From: Nitratireductor sp. XY-223
GTDB taxonomy: Bacteria; Pseudomonadota; Alphaproteobacteria; Rhizobiales; Rhizobiaceae
NCBI RefSeq assembly: GCF_004959855.1
Contig: NZ_SPNT01000021.1
Span: 1-35,284, forward strand
Reading direction: 5' to 3'
DNA: 35,284 nucleotides
How positions within the stretch are numbered: the stretch's first letter is position 1; every line of letters starts with the position of its first letter. The position numbers and the translations under genes were made by a program. Under the pieces are notes generated by a model. It made no database searches. It was not told where the DNA came from and saw nothing but the letters and a program-made list of their open reading frames with translations. Of the stretch, positions 6,767-15,291 are shown piece by piece.

Positions 6767-8314
6767 ATGACTCCACGCCTGCAACTTCGTGGCATCAGCA
6801 AGTCGTACCCAGGCGTTCTTGCAAATGATGATATCTCGCTCTCCGTACTGCCCGGCGAAATCCACGCCGTTCTGGGTGAGAACGGAGCCGGCAAAAGCAC
6901 GCTGATGAAGATCATCTACGGAGCCACTCCGGCTGACGGCGGCCAGATTCTGTGTGACGGCCGGGAGGTGCCCGAACACGGACCCGCCGTCTCACGGGAA
7001 CTGGGCATCGAAATGGTCTATCAGCACTTCGCGCTGTTCGAATCCATCACGGTCGTCGAGAACATCGCACTGTCGATGCCGGGCCGCATGGACCTGAAGG
7101 GCCTTGCCGTGAAGGTGCGGGAGGTTTCCGAGAAATACGGGCTTCCCATTGACCCGGACCGGCTGGTCCTATCCCTGTCCGTCGGCGAACGCCAAAGGGT
7201 GGAGATCGTGCGCTGCCTCCTGCGCCAGCCCAAGTTGCTCATCCTCGATGAGCCCACATCGGTCCTGACGCCGCAGGCCGTCCGCAAATTGTTCGAAACG
7301 CTGCGCAAACTCTCCGACGAGGGATGCAGCATTCTCTACATAAGCCACAAACTGGACGAGGTGCGCGAGCTGTGTCATTCGGCGACCGTGCTGCGCGGCG
7401 GCAGGGTGACCGGTGAAACGGATCCACGCACCACCACCTCCGCGGACCTGGCGCGCATGATGGTCGGCAGCGACCTGCCTGAAATGCTGCTCCAGCCATC
7501 CGAGTTGAGCACCGCGCCGCTTCTCAGCGTCGACAACCTCAACATGGCCTCCGAAAGCCATGTGGGCACCAGTTTGACGTCCATCAGGCTTGAAGCCTAT
7601 GGCGGAGAAATCGTGGGTATCGCTGGTGTGTCCGGCAACGGTCAGGGTGAGCTGGCCGCCGCAATCAGCGGCGAGCGCATTGCCAGCGCTGCCGAGGACA
7701 TTGTCCTGGAGGGCCGTCCGGTCGGTCATCTGGACGCCGGCCGCAGGCGCGACCTGGGCCTTGGTTTCGTTCCCGAGGAGCGGCTCGGACGCGGTGCCGT
7801 CCCTCCGTACGAATTGTCCGAGAACGCGCTGTTGACGGCGCATCGCAAGGGCATGGTGAAACACGGCATGGCGGACCGCAACAAGGCCCGGGATTTCACC
7901 ATGCAGGTCATCGACAAGTACAGCGTCAAGGCCCATGGCCCCGACGCCAAGGCACACGGCCTGTCTGGCGGCAATCTTCAGAAATTCATCATGGGACGCG
8001 AGATCGAGCTCTCGCCCAAGGTGCTGCTGGTATCGCAACCCACCTGGGGGGTCGACGTCGGCGCCGCGGCATATGTTCGCCAGACCCTCATCGACCTCAG
8101 CCGCAGCGGCCGGGCCGTCATCGTCATTTCCGAGGAGCTTGAGGAGTTGTTCGAGATCTGCGACCGGCTCTACGTCATCAGCAATGGCGCGCTGTCGCAA
8201 TCGCTCAACCGCTCCGAGACCAATGTCGAGGAGATCGGGCTGCTTATGGCCGCGACCGGTTCGAGGGATCAGGACGCCGAACAGCGCGCGGAGGATATGA
8301 AATATGCTGTTTAA
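6767..8314 (+). CDS. Sugar/nucleoside-type ABC transporter ATPase (two fused ATPase domains)
   Basis: 515 residues with two nucleotide-binding domains in tandem, as in RbsA/MglA and in the ATPases of BMP systems. First domain: Walker A GENGAGKST at 37-45, signature LSVGE at 137-141, Walker B LLILDEP at 157-163. Second domain: a degenerate P-loop GVSGNGQGE at 287-295, signature LSGGN at 399-403 and an atypical Walker B LLVSQP at 420-425 in which the usual Asp-Glu is replaced by Ser-Gln. A degenerate second site is normal for this family, so the gene is not considered defective. It follows the binding-protein gene by 77 bases and overlaps the first permease gene by 11 bases. Confidence 0.93.
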   Translation: MTPRLQLRGISKSYPGVLANDDISLSVLPGEIHAVLGENGAGKSTLMKIIYGATPADGGQILCDGREVPEHGPAVSRELGIEMVYQHFALFESITVVENIALSMPGRMDLKGLAVKVREVSEKYGLPIDPDRLVLSLSVGERQRVEIVRCLLRQPKLLILDEPTSVLTPQAVRKLFETLRKLSDEGCSILYISHKLDEVRELCHSATVLRGGRVTGETDPRTTTSADLARMMVGSDLPEMLLQPSELSTAPLLSVDNLNMASESHVGTSLTSIRLEAYGGEIVGIAGVSGNGQGELAAAISGERIASAAEDIVLEGRPVGHLDAGRRRDLGLGFVPEERLGRGAVPPYELSENALLTAHRKGMVKHGMADRNKARDFTMQVIDKYSVKAHGPDAKAHGLSGGNLQKFIMGREIELSPKVLLVSQPTWGVDVGAAAYVRQTLIDLSRSGRAVIVISEELEELFEICDRLYVISNGALSQSLNRSETNVEEIGLLMAATGSRDQDAEQRAEDMKYAV

Positions 8315-9374
8315 AGTGGAGGCCCGCCAGGAACCCTCGCGCAAGATGGCTCTCGCGGCACCGCTGATTGCGACCGGCCTGACCGTCGTCATCAGCTCCC
8401 TTTTCTTTCTGTCGCTCGGTCTCAATCCGTTCGTGACGCTCTATACGTTCTTCGTCCAGCCGCTGACGACGATGAACGGCATTTCAGAATGGCTGCTCAA
8501 GGCTTCGCCGCTGATACTGATCGCCTGCGGCCTTGCGGTCGCCTTCAGGGCGAATGTCTGGAACATCGGGGCAGAGGGCCAACTGATCATGGGCGCGATC
8601 GCCGCGGCCGGTGTCGGTCTGTTCTCGCCGTTCCAGGAAAGCATCTTCCTTCTGCCGCTCATGGTGGTCTGCGGCATGCTTGCCGGCGCCGCCTGGGCCG
8701 CTATCCCGGCGTTCCTCAAGGCCAGGATGAACACCAACGAGATCCTGGTGACGCTCATGCTGACCTATGTGGCGACGCTGATCCTGTCCTATCTGGTGCA
8801 CGGCCCCTGGCGCGATCCCGACGGCTTCAACTTCCCGCAGACGGCGCTGCTTCCCTATGCCGGCATGTTCGAGGTCTTTGATTATTCATACCGCCTCAAC
8901 ACCTCGATATTCTTTACCGTTGTCGCCGTAATTCTGGCCTGGCTGTTCATGGAGCGCAGCTTCCTCGGCTACAAGATGGCTGTTGGTGGCGTGGCGCCGG
9001 CAGCGGCGCGTTTTGCGGGCTTCAAGAGTTCGTCCTCGATCTGGGTCGGATTGCTGGTATCGGGTGCGACCGCGGGCCTGGCCGGCATGACCGAAGTATC
9101 CGGACCGCTCGGGCAATTGTCGTCGCAGATTTCCCCCGGATACGGCTTCGCGGCGATTATCGTCGCCTTCATCGGCCGGCTGAATGCCTTCGGCATCGTC
9201 CTTGGCGGACTGCTTCTGTCGCTACTCTACCTGGGCGGCGAAACCGTGCAATTGTCCCTCGGCCTGCCGTCCTCCATCGCGCTCATCTTCCAGGGAATGC
9301 TGCTGTTCTTCCTGCTGGCCAGCAACTTCCTGATCAACTTCCGCATTCGCGCAATTGCAGTGAGGGCCCACTGA
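8304..9374 (+). CDS. ABC transporter permease, BPD_transp_2 family (BMP system, first permease)
   Basis: 356 residues, strongly hydrophobic with about nine or ten membrane segments. The segment FRANVWNIGAEGQLIMGA (about residues 82-99) and the NTNEILVTLMLTY segment are typical of the YufP/NupB-type permeases paired with BMP binding proteins. It overlaps the ATPase gene by 11 bases and the second permease by one base (TGATG), indicating a single coupled operon. It forms half of the heterodimeric channel in the inner membrane. Confidence 0.92.
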   Translation: MLFKVEARQEPSRKMALAAPLIATGLTVVISSLFFLSLGLNPFVTLYTFFVQPLTTMNGISEWLLKASPLILIACGLAVAFRANVWNIGAEGQLIMGAIAAAGVGLFSPFQESIFLLPLMVVCGMLAGAAWAAIPAFLKARMNTNEILVTLMLTYVATLILSYLVHGPWRDPDGFNFPQTALLPYAGMFEVFDYSYRLNTSIFFTVVAVILAWLFMERSFLGYKMAVGGVAPAAARFAGFKSSSSIWVGLLVSGATAGLAGMTEVSGPLGQLSSQISPGYGFAAIIVAFIGRLNAFGIVLGGLLLSLLYLGGETVQLSLGLPSSIALIFQGMLLFFLLASNFLINFRIRAIAVRAH

Positions 9375-10294
9375 TGGAGCTGTTTATCTCGATCTTCGTG
9401 GCGACGATTGTTGCGGCGACGCCTCTCGTTTTTGCCGCCCTTGGCGAACTTGTCGTTGAAAAATCAGGCGTCCTGAACCTCGGCATCGAGGGGATGATGC
9501 TGGTCGGCGCAGCATTTGGAGTCTGGGCGCATTTCGCCGGGCTTTCGATGCCTGTTGCCCTGTTGACCGCCGTGCTGTCCGGTGCTGTGGTGTCCTTGCT
9601 GTTCGGCGTGCTGGCGCTGACTTTCATGACCAATCAGTATGCGGCCGGGCTGGCGCTGGCTATTTTCGGCACCGGCGTGTCGGCCTTTGTCGGCCGCGGT
9701 TTCGGCAGCACACCGGTGGAGGCGATCCAGCCGCTGCATTTTCCGGTGCTCTCGGACATTCCGGTGATCGGACCGATGCTCTTCCAGTTCGATCCGCTCG
9801 TCTATTTCTCCTTCGTCATGTTCGCGCTGGTCACTTGGTTCCTGTACAGGACGAAGGCCGGCCTTGCCCTGCGCGCCATCGGTGAAAGCCCGGACTCCGC
9901 CCACGCCATCGGATATCCGGTCATCAAGATACGCTATCTGGCCGTGATGTTCGGCGGCGCCATGGCCGGTCTCGGCGGTGCCTATCTGTCGCTGGTCTAC
10001 ACGCCGCTGTGGGTGGAGAACATGACGGCCGGGCGCGGCTGGATATCGCTTGCGCTGGTGGTTTTCGCCGCCTGGCGGCCGCTGCGCGTCATGATCGGCG
10101 CCTGGTTGTTCGGCGGCATGACCATATTGCAGCTGCAAGGCCAGGCAATGGGCGTGTCGGTCCCGTCCGAGGTCCTGTCCGCTCTACCCTATCTCGCCAC
10201 CATCGTGGTTCTCGTGCTGATTTCGCAAAACCGCAAGGCCATGGCTCTGGATTTTCCGGTTTCCCTCGCCCAGCCGTTTCGACCGCGCGGGTGA
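9374..10294 (+). CDS. ABC transporter permease, BPD_transp_2 family (BMP system, second permease)
   Basis: 306 residues, about eight to ten hydrophobic segments. EKSGVLNLGIEGMMLVGAA at about 33-51 and the AIGESPDSAHAIGYPV loop are characteristic of YufQ/NupC-type permeases of BMP importers. Its start overlaps the preceding stop by one base. It is the last gene of the importer operon; a short GC-rich palindrome follows directly. The operon carries no enzyme gene, so metabolism of the cargo must be encoded elsewhere, most simply by the divergent oxygenase operon. Confidence 0.92.
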   Translation: MELFISIFVATIVAATPLVFAALGELVVEKSGVLNLGIEGMMLVGAAFGVWAHFAGLSMPVALLTAVLSGAVVSLLFGVLALTFMTNQYAAGLALAIFGTGVSAFVGRGFGSTPVEAIQPLHFPVLSDIPVIGPMLFQFDPLVYFSFVMFALVTWFLYRTKAGLALRAIGESPDSAHAIGYPVIKIRYLAVMFGGAMAGLGGAYLSLVYTPLWVENMTAGRGWISLALVVFAAWRPLRVMIGAWLFGGMTILQLQGQAMGVSVPSEVLSALPYLATIVVLVLISQNRKAMALDFPVSLAQPFRPRG

Positions 10295-10297
10295 CTT

Positions 10298-10310
10298 GGG
10301 CGGCCCGCCC
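10298..10310. terminator. GC palindrome after the ABC operon
   Basis: GGGCGGCCCGCCC allows a 5-bp GC stem with a 3-base loop four bases after the last permease stop. No T-run follows, so it is at best a weak terminator. Confidence 0.25.
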
Positions 10311-10353
10311 TCAATTGCCGGCAACCCATGCCATGGGGTGACTACACCGTCTC

Positions 10354-10410
10354 TCAGCGCGCGTCGTAGACCAGGCAGAAACCCTGATGCAAGGCGGTGC
10401 TGCCCGGCAT
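10354..10410 (-). pseudogene. C-terminal remnant of a second FGE/SUMF1-family gene
   Basis: On the minus strand an 18-codon frame ends in PGSTALHQGFCLVYDAR and TGA. It aligns without gaps to the end of the intact FGE gene in this window (PDSSTSHTGFRLVYDMD, ending 19697), sharing P, S, H, G, F, L, V, Y and D; the last 9 bases before the divergent tail (GTCTACGAC) are identical. Upstream on the minus strand the similarity disappears and the LacI-type operator at 10422-10439 begins. This is most simply the tail of a deleted formylglycine-generating-enzyme-like gene. The match is short, so chance similarity is not fully excluded. Confidence 0.5.
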
Positions 10411-10421
10411 ACAATGCCAGT

Positions 10422-10439
10422 TGGTAAATCGCTTTACCA
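10422..10439. promoter_or_regulatory. LacI-type operator, site 1
   Basis: TGGTAAATCGCTTTACCA is an 18-bp near-perfect palindrome with the central CG typical of LacI/GalR operators; 8 of 9 base pairs are symmetric. It lies 36-63 bases before the two possible starts of the solute-binding-fold gene. It closely matches site 2 at 17331-17348 next to the LacI gene, which marks that protein as the likely binder. Confidence 0.7.
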
Positions 10440-10474
10440 TCAAGAAATTCGGTGTATATTGAAACGCATTCGAG

Positions 10475-11623
10475 ATGATCAACAACAGCTCAGGCGTTCG
10501 AATGCTCAAAGGCATGACATGGGACCACCCGCGCGGATACACAGGCCTCGAAGCCGCCTCCGCGCGCTATGAAAAGGAACACGGCATTTCCATCTCATGG
10601 GATCGCCGCAGCCTGCAGGCCTTCGCCGATGCCTCCATTTCGAAGCTGGCGGATGACTACGATCTGATTGTCCTTGATCATCCGCATGTCGGCCAGATAG
10701 CTGACTCGGCGTGCCTGCATGCGCTGCCGTTTCCGGATGACGCGGACCAGTGTTCGCTCGGCGGCAGTCTCGAAAGCTATGTCTGGCGAGAAAAACTCTG
10801 GGCCTATCCCGTCGACGCCGCTTGCCAGATGGCGGTCAAACGCCCGGATCTGTGCCGCGTCGTATTGCCCGACTGGGAGGCCACCCTCAATGCCGGGCCG
10901 AAGGACTACCGGTTGGTCACCGCCCTCCTGCCCGTCGATTCATGCTGCATGTTCATGACGCTGGCCGCCGGACAGGGCGAAGAGGACCTGCCCTATTCGG
11001 AAGACGCCTTTGCATCGAAAGACTGTGGGACGCTGGCCCTCAAGGTGCTCAAGGCGCTGTACAGGCTCGGCCCCTCGGAAGCCGTGTCCTGGAATCCGAT
11101 CAAGGTCCTGGAGGCGATGGCGGCGACCGACGAATTTGCCTATTCGCCCTGTCTCTTCGGCTATATCAACTATGCCCGGCCCGGCTTTAAGCCCAACCGG
11201 CTCGAATACACCGATCTGCCGAGCTTCAGGGGAAGCTCCGTGAAGAGAGGCATCCTCGGCGGCGCCGGCATCGGTGTGTCGGCAAAGACTACCGAATTGG
11301 ACCGGGCCGTCGATTTCGCCCGCTGGATCACTTCCGAGGCCGTCCAGTCGGGAATCTATCTCGAAAACGAAGGCCAGCCGGCGCATTTGCAGACGTGGCG
11401 CAAAAAGGGTTCTGATCCCGATTACGCCGGCTTTCTTTCCGGCGGCCTGCACACGATGGAAAATGCCTGGACCCGTCCGCGCGATGTCTGGTTCCTCGGG
11501 TTCATTGACGATCTCTGCGAGGTCTTCCCGGATTTCTTCATCAAGGATCTGGATGAATCCGCATTCCTGGAAACCATCAACAAACTCTATCGCCACCATC
11601 GGGCCCGGGGGGAAGAACAATGA
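10475..11623 (+). CDS. Solute-binding-protein-fold protein without signal peptide
   Basis: 382 residues (373 if the ATG at 10502 is used, which has AGG about 8 bases upstream). It resembles extracellular solute-binding proteins of the COG1653/SBP_bac_1 type: a start MLKGMTWDHPRGYTGLEAAS, then YDLIVLDHPHVGQIAD, PVDAACQMA and GGAGIGVSAKT segments and helical C-terminal repeats. No signal peptide, Tat motif or lipobox is present, and no permease or ATPase gene belongs to this operon. It therefore probably acts in the cytoplasm, as a ligand-binding partner or an enzyme built on the periplasmic-binding-protein fold. It overlaps the SDR gene by four bases (ATGA). Fold family is fairly secure; function is unknown. 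Confidence 0.7.
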   Translation: MINNSSGVRMLKGMTWDHPRGYTGLEAASARYEKEHGISISWDRRSLQAFADASISKLADDYDLIVLDHPHVGQIADSACLHALPFPDDADQCSLGGSLESYVWREKLWAYPVDAACQMAVKRPDLCRVVLPDWEATLNAGPKDYRLVTALLPVDSCCMFMTLAAGQGEEDLPYSEDAFASKDCGTLALKVLKALYRLGPSEAVSWNPIKVLEAMAATDEFAYSPCLFGYINYARPGFKPNRLEYTDLPSFRGSSVKRGILGGAGIGVSAKTTELDRAVDFARWITSEAVQSGIYLENEGQPAHLQTWRKKGSDPDYAGFLSGGLHTMENAWTRPRDVWFLGFIDDLCEVFPDFFIKDLDESAFLETINKLYRHHRARGEEQ

Positions 11624-12336
11624 AGACGGCAATCGTCACCGGCGGCAACAAGGGTCTTGGCCTCGCCCAGACGAAGAAGTTCCTCGACGAAGGCCTCCGC
11701 GTTTATGTGGTCTCGCGAAGCGAGGGCGAAATTGCAACGCTCGAGGGAGATGTTGTCTTTCATCCGCACGATCTCAGCGACTGGAGAGATGTGGGTTATC
11801 TCGACCGGATTTCATCGGAGGCCGGCGGTATCGACATACTCGTGAACAATGCCGGCGCCCACCTCAAGAAGCCTGCATGGGACGTGAAGGGCGACGAACT
11901 GGAAACGGTGCTGGACCTGAACGTCAAGGCCATGTTCGCCGCCTGCGGACGCTATGTCGAACTGCAGAAGGAGAAAGGCGGGGCAATCGTCAATATCTCG
12001 TCCATGGGCGGGCTTTTGGCCCTGCCCTCGGCGGCCGCCTACGTCACCGCCAAGACGGCGGTCATCGGCCTGACCCGGTCGATCGCCGTCGATGCCGCCC
12101 CCTACGGCATACGGTGCAATGCGGTCGCGCCGGGCTTTATCGACACCGACATGACCCGCGCGATCCTCGAGAAGGACCCGGCAAGGCGCGCCAAGATCGA
12201 AGGGCGCATCCCGGGCGGCAAGTTCGGACTACCCGAAGACGTCGCCAACGCCGTCTATTTTCTGTCGTCCGGCCAGGCCGCGCATGTAAGCGGCGTCGTT
12301 CTGCCCGTCGACGGCGGGTTTTCCGTCGGGTTCTGA
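11620..12336 (+). CDS. Short-chain dehydrogenase/reductase (FabG-like)
   Basis: 238 residues, a classical SDR: cofactor loop TGGNKGLG at 7-14, NNAG at 76-79, and the catalytic S128, Y141 and K145 (AAAYVTAK). The C-terminus GGKFGLPEDVANAVYFLSS with VLPVDGGF is standard for FabG-type oxidoreductases. It overlaps the preceding gene by four bases and ends four bases before the MDR dehydrogenase. An SDR of gluconate-5-dehydrogenase type next to an L-idonate-5-dehydrogenase-like enzyme would suit two-step epimerisation of a sugar acid through a ketone, but SDR sequences do not predict substrates well. Confidence 0.88.
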   Translation: MKTAIVTGGNKGLGLAQTKKFLDEGLRVYVVSRSEGEIATLEGDVVFHPHDLSDWRDVGYLDRISSEAGGIDILVNNAGAHLKKPAWDVKGDELETVLDLNVKAMFAACGRYVELQKEKGGAIVNISSMGGLLALPSAAAYVTAKTAVIGLTRSIAVDAAPYGIRCNAVAPGFIDTDMTRAILEKDPARRAKIEGRIPGGKFGLPEDVANAVYFLSSGQAAHVSGVVLPVDGGFSVGF

Positions 12337-12339
12337 GCA

Positions 12340-13368
12340 ATGGGCTATACCCGATCCCTCCTCACAGCCGCCCGGTCGATCGCCATTGAAGAGGCCGACC
12401 TGCCTGGCGAGATAGCCCCGGATCACATGCGTCTGCGCCTCGCCACGGCCAGTATCTGCGGTACGGACATGCATTATTTCCGCCACTTCGCCAATGCCGG
12501 CTTCACGCTCGATTATCCGGTGACGCTCGGCCACGAGGCCTGCGCCTATGTGGAGGATGCGAACGGTCACGGGTTTGCGGCGGGCGCACTGGTCGCCATC
12601 AATCCGGTGATCGAATGCGGGACATGTGAAAAGTGCCGCAGCGGCGACATCAACATGTGCCCGGACAAACGGTTTCCGGGCTCCGCCACCACCAAGCCGC
12701 ATATTGACGGCTTCTTTCGGAACTATTTCGATTTTCCGGCCCGGTGCTGCCGAACCGTGTCCAAAGGGGTCGATCCGGATCACCTGACTTTCGCCGAGCC
12801 TCTGGCTTGCGCCATGCACTGCGTCAACCGCGCCGGCGTCGACCGGCAAACGAAAGTACTGGTGACCGGTTGCGGGCCGATGGGCCTCCTTGCGGTCGTC
12901 GGCTGCAGGGCCAGGGGCGCACAGATCCACGTGACCGACCTCAAACAGGGTGCCATCGACGCCGCGCGCGCCGTCGGCGCAAGCAAGGGATATGTTATCG
13001 GCCGGGACGATCTCACAGAACTGTCAAACCGTTATGACGTGGTGATCGAGGCCAGCGGTTCGCCGCACGGCTACAACCAGGCGCTGGACGCCGCGCGTAA
13101 ACAGGGGGTCGTTGCCGTGCTGTCGCTGATCCAGCCGACCGACGTGCCGATCAATCTGCACCTCAACGCGCTCAAGGAAATCACCTCGACCGGCTCAATT
13201 CTGTTCACCCGCGAGTTCGACGACGCGGTTGACCTGATTGAATCGGGAGATGTCGATTTCGACAGCCTTGTCGCCGGCCGGTTCGGCGTAGCGGAGACGC
13301 TCGCCGCTTGCGAATTGATGGCCTCCGGGGAGGCCGTGGGCAAGGTTCTGATCAAGCCGTCCGCGTGA
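12340..13368 (+). CDS. Zinc-dependent MDR dehydrogenase, L-idonate 5-dehydrogenase-like
   Basis: 342 residues. Catalytic zinc ligands are in ICGTDMH (C40) and LGHEA (H65, E66); the structural zinc lobe is C93-x2-C96-x2-C99-x7-C107. The Rossmann motif TGCGPMGLLAV follows at about 169-179. A segment FPGSATTKPHIDGFF resembles the region of E. coli IdnD that reads FFGSAMYFPHVDGGF, and FAEPLACAMH matches FAEPLAVAIH. It should oxidise a secondary alcohol of a polyol or sugar acid with NAD(P). It is the third gene of the operator-1 operon and converges on the acyl-CoA operon with only four bases between stop codons. Confidence 0.83.
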   Translation: MGYTRSLLTAARSIAIEEADLPGEIAPDHMRLRLATASICGTDMHYFRHFANAGFTLDYPVTLGHEACAYVEDANGHGFAAGALVAINPVIECGTCEKCRSGDINMCPDKRFPGSATTKPHIDGFFRNYFDFPARCCRTVSKGVDPDHLTFAEPLACAMHCVNRAGVDRQTKVLVTGCGPMGLLAVVGCRARGAQIHVTDLKQGAIDAARAVGASKGYVIGRDDLTELSNRYDVVIEASGSPHGYNQALDAARKQGVVAVLSLIQPTDVPINLHLNALKEITSTGSILFTREFDDAVDLIESGDVDFDSLVAGRFGVAETLAACELMASGEAVGKVLIKPSA

Positions 13369-13372
13369 TGTT

Positions 13373-14341
13373 CTACCGGTCGAGTTTCACCTCGCCGCCG
13401 GCCTGGATTTTGACCCGGCGCACGATTTCCTCGTCGCGCTGGCGTTTGAACTCTTCGGGGTCGCGCTCCGACCAGTCGTAGAATCCCTTGCCGCCGCGCA
13501 TGCCGGTGTGCCCCTCGGCGAACAACGCGCCGACGGGCGTCTCCGCCGGGTCCGACACGTTGGAAAGGTCCGCCCATACGGCCTTGGCGGCGGCGCCGTT
13601 CATCAGGTCGAGACCGGCGAGATCTGCGTGCTCGAAGGCGCCCATGGCTGGGAGCCGTGCGGCATAGCCTTCCTTCAATATCGTGTCGCAGGCCTCCGGC
13701 GTGACCAGTCCCCTGCCCACCAGCGACGCGAATTCCCGCAGCACCGCATGCTGGATACGTGCCCACAGGAAACCCGGTATGTCGGGGCACAGGACCGGGG
13801 TCTTGCCGCTGTCGCGCATCAGTTGCGTTGTGAGGTCTATCGCCGCTTGTCCCGAGTCCTTGCCCGGAACGATCTCTACAAGCTTCACGAGATGGGCGGG
13901 CTGCGCGTAATGCGCGACGCAGAAGTTCCGCGGCCGCCCCAACGCCGTTTGCAGCGCCGTCGCGCTCAGGGCCGACGTGGTGGAGGAGAGAACGGCATCG
14001 GACGCCGACAGTTCCTCGGCCGCCCGCAGGAGGCTTTGTTTTATGGCCAATTCCTCGGCAACGGCCTCGATGACGAAACCGGCACCGGCAACCGCGTCAC
14101 CCAGGTTGTCGGTGGTCGATATTCGGGCCTGCACGTCCGGCTTTGAGCCAGCGTCGGCGAGCCCTGCCGCCGCGAGAAAATCGAATGCCTCACCCATGCG
14201 CGCTTCAGCGTCGGCGAGGCTCTCCTTCCGGCGTCCCCAAAGCCTTACCCGCGCACCCCCGAGTGCAAGGGAAAGCGCAATCTGCGCGCCCATTGTGCCG
14301 GCGCCGAGCACCGCGCAAACCGGCAGTTGCTTATCCGACAT
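13373..14341 (-). CDS. 3-hydroxyacyl-CoA dehydrogenase family protein
   Basis: 322 residues. The NAD-binding motif GAGTMG is at 13-18, the catalytic histidine is H144 in CVAHYAQPAH, followed by KLVEIV with the partner glutamate, and the C-terminal domain contains IPGFLWARIQHAVLREFASL. Family members oxidise 3-hydroxyacyl-CoAs; L-gulonate 3-dehydrogenase and carnitine 3-dehydrogenase are homologues of similar size. It is the last gene of a four-gene operon and overlaps the metallo-hydrolase gene by 11 bases. Given the CoA-transferase and hydratase upstream, a 3-hydroxyacyl-CoA substrate is favoured; a free 3-hydroxy acid is the alternative. Confidence 0.85.
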   Translation of the reverse strand: MSDKQLPVCAVLGAGTMGAQIALSLALGGARVRLWGRRKESLADAEARMGEAFDFLAAAGLADAGSKPDVQARISTTDNLGDAVAGAGFVIEAVAEELAIKQSLLRAAEELSASDAVLSSTTSALSATALQTALGRPRNFCVAHYAQPAHLVKLVEIVPGKDSGQAAIDLTTQLMRDSGKTPVLCPDIPGFLWARIQHAVLREFASLVGRGLVTPEACDTILKEGYAARLPAMGAFEHADLAGLDLMNGAAAKAVWADLSNVSDPAETPVGALFAEGHTGMRGGKGFYDWSERDPEEFKRQRDEEIVRRVKIQAGGEVKLDR

Positions 14342-15281
14342 AATACCAGCCGTCGCCTTCCTTCCTGGCCAGCCCCTTGGCCGCGAAGTCCTTCAGGCTG
14401 GCATCGATCGAGACCAAGGCACGCCATTCGCGCACCATGTCCTGGTCATCACAGCATTTGTCGCGCAGCTCGGCAAATGTGATGCCAGGATTTGCCTTGA
14501 TGTGGGTGGTCATGGAACGTTCGACCTGGTCCACCCGCCGGCGGCAATCGTCGACCAGTTCCTTCGTCTCGGATGCGTTTTTCACCTCGTCATGGGCAAA
14601 GAGGACGGCCTGGACGTCACGCTCCGTCAGGAAATTCTCGATCTTGTCGAAGGTCGCCCGCATCACGTTCGGGTCCTCGTAAAGATAGAGCACCGGATTG
14701 AATGGCGGCAGCAGCGGATCGGCGATGACCAGCGTCCTCGTGGAATGCTCGAAGAAACCGACCTCGGCCATCGAATGTCCGAGCACCTCGACCGTCTCCA
14801 GAACCACGCCGCCGCCGAGATCGATCAGTTCTCCGTCGCGGATGAATTCGTCGATCGGTCCCTCGGTCGGCCCCATCCAGTCGAGATATTCCGCGTTAAG
14901 GTCGAATTGCTCGCCCTCCGGAAAGGCGTGCACGATCGCCTTGGCATTGAGCATGTTGTCGGCCACCCGGTCCGCCCGTCCCGGATGGCCGAGGATCATG
15001 CAGCCGGTCTCGGCCTTCAGCCAGCCATTGTTGCCCACATGATCCATGTGTTCGTGGGTCAGCAGCAGCAGATCCAGATCCCCGCGGTCGATGCCAAGCT
15101 CGTCGAAAGCCTGCTCCAGGGCCGGCAGGCCGCCGTAGAGCCCGCTGTCGATCAACGCGATCCTGTCCGCGCCGCGGACGAAAAAGACGCGCGTCGCGGT
15201 CTTGCCCTCGTGATCGCCCGGCAGGCCCATCGACACCGTTGCGAATGGACCCGACTGATAGCTGATGACAGATTGACTCAT
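14331..15281 (-). CDS. Metallo-beta-lactamase-fold hydrolase
   Basis: 316 residues from an ATG at 15281 with AAGGAG 5 bases upstream; the longer frame would overlap the hydratase gene. The metal-binding motif is H76-E-H78-x-D80-H81 (LTHEHMDHVG), with further ligands likely in GHSMAEVG (H, about 188) and a C-terminal FAHDE segment. A winged-helix-like tail follows residue 250. The fold covers thioesterases, lactonases and glyoxalase II. Sitting between enoyl-CoA hydratase and 3-hydroxyacyl-CoA dehydrogenase, an acyl-CoA thioesterase or lactonase role is plausible. No signal peptide, so cytoplasmic. Confidence 0.85.
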   Translation of the reverse strand: MSQSVISYQSGPFATVSMGLPGDHEGKTATRVFFVRGADRIALIDSGLYGGLPALEQAFDELGIDRGDLDLLLLTHEHMDHVGNNGWLKAETGCMILGHPGRADRVADNMLNAKAIVHAFPEGEQFDLNAEYLDWMGPTEGPIDEFIRDGELIDLGGGVVLETVEVLGHSMAEVGFFEHSTRTLVIADPLLPPFNPVLYLYEDPNVMRATFDKIENFLTERDVQAVLFAHDEVKNASETKELVDDCRRRVDQVERSMTTHIKANPGITFAELRDKCCDDQDMVREWRALVSIDASLKDFAAKGLARKEGDGWYYVG

Positions 15282-15291
15282 TGTTTCTCCT

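Noticed and set aside
6767-8314. Second ATPase domain with degenerate Walker motifs as evidence of a damaged gene
   Set aside because: A degenerate second site is normal in RbsA/MglA-type and BMP-system ATPases, and the frame is full length.
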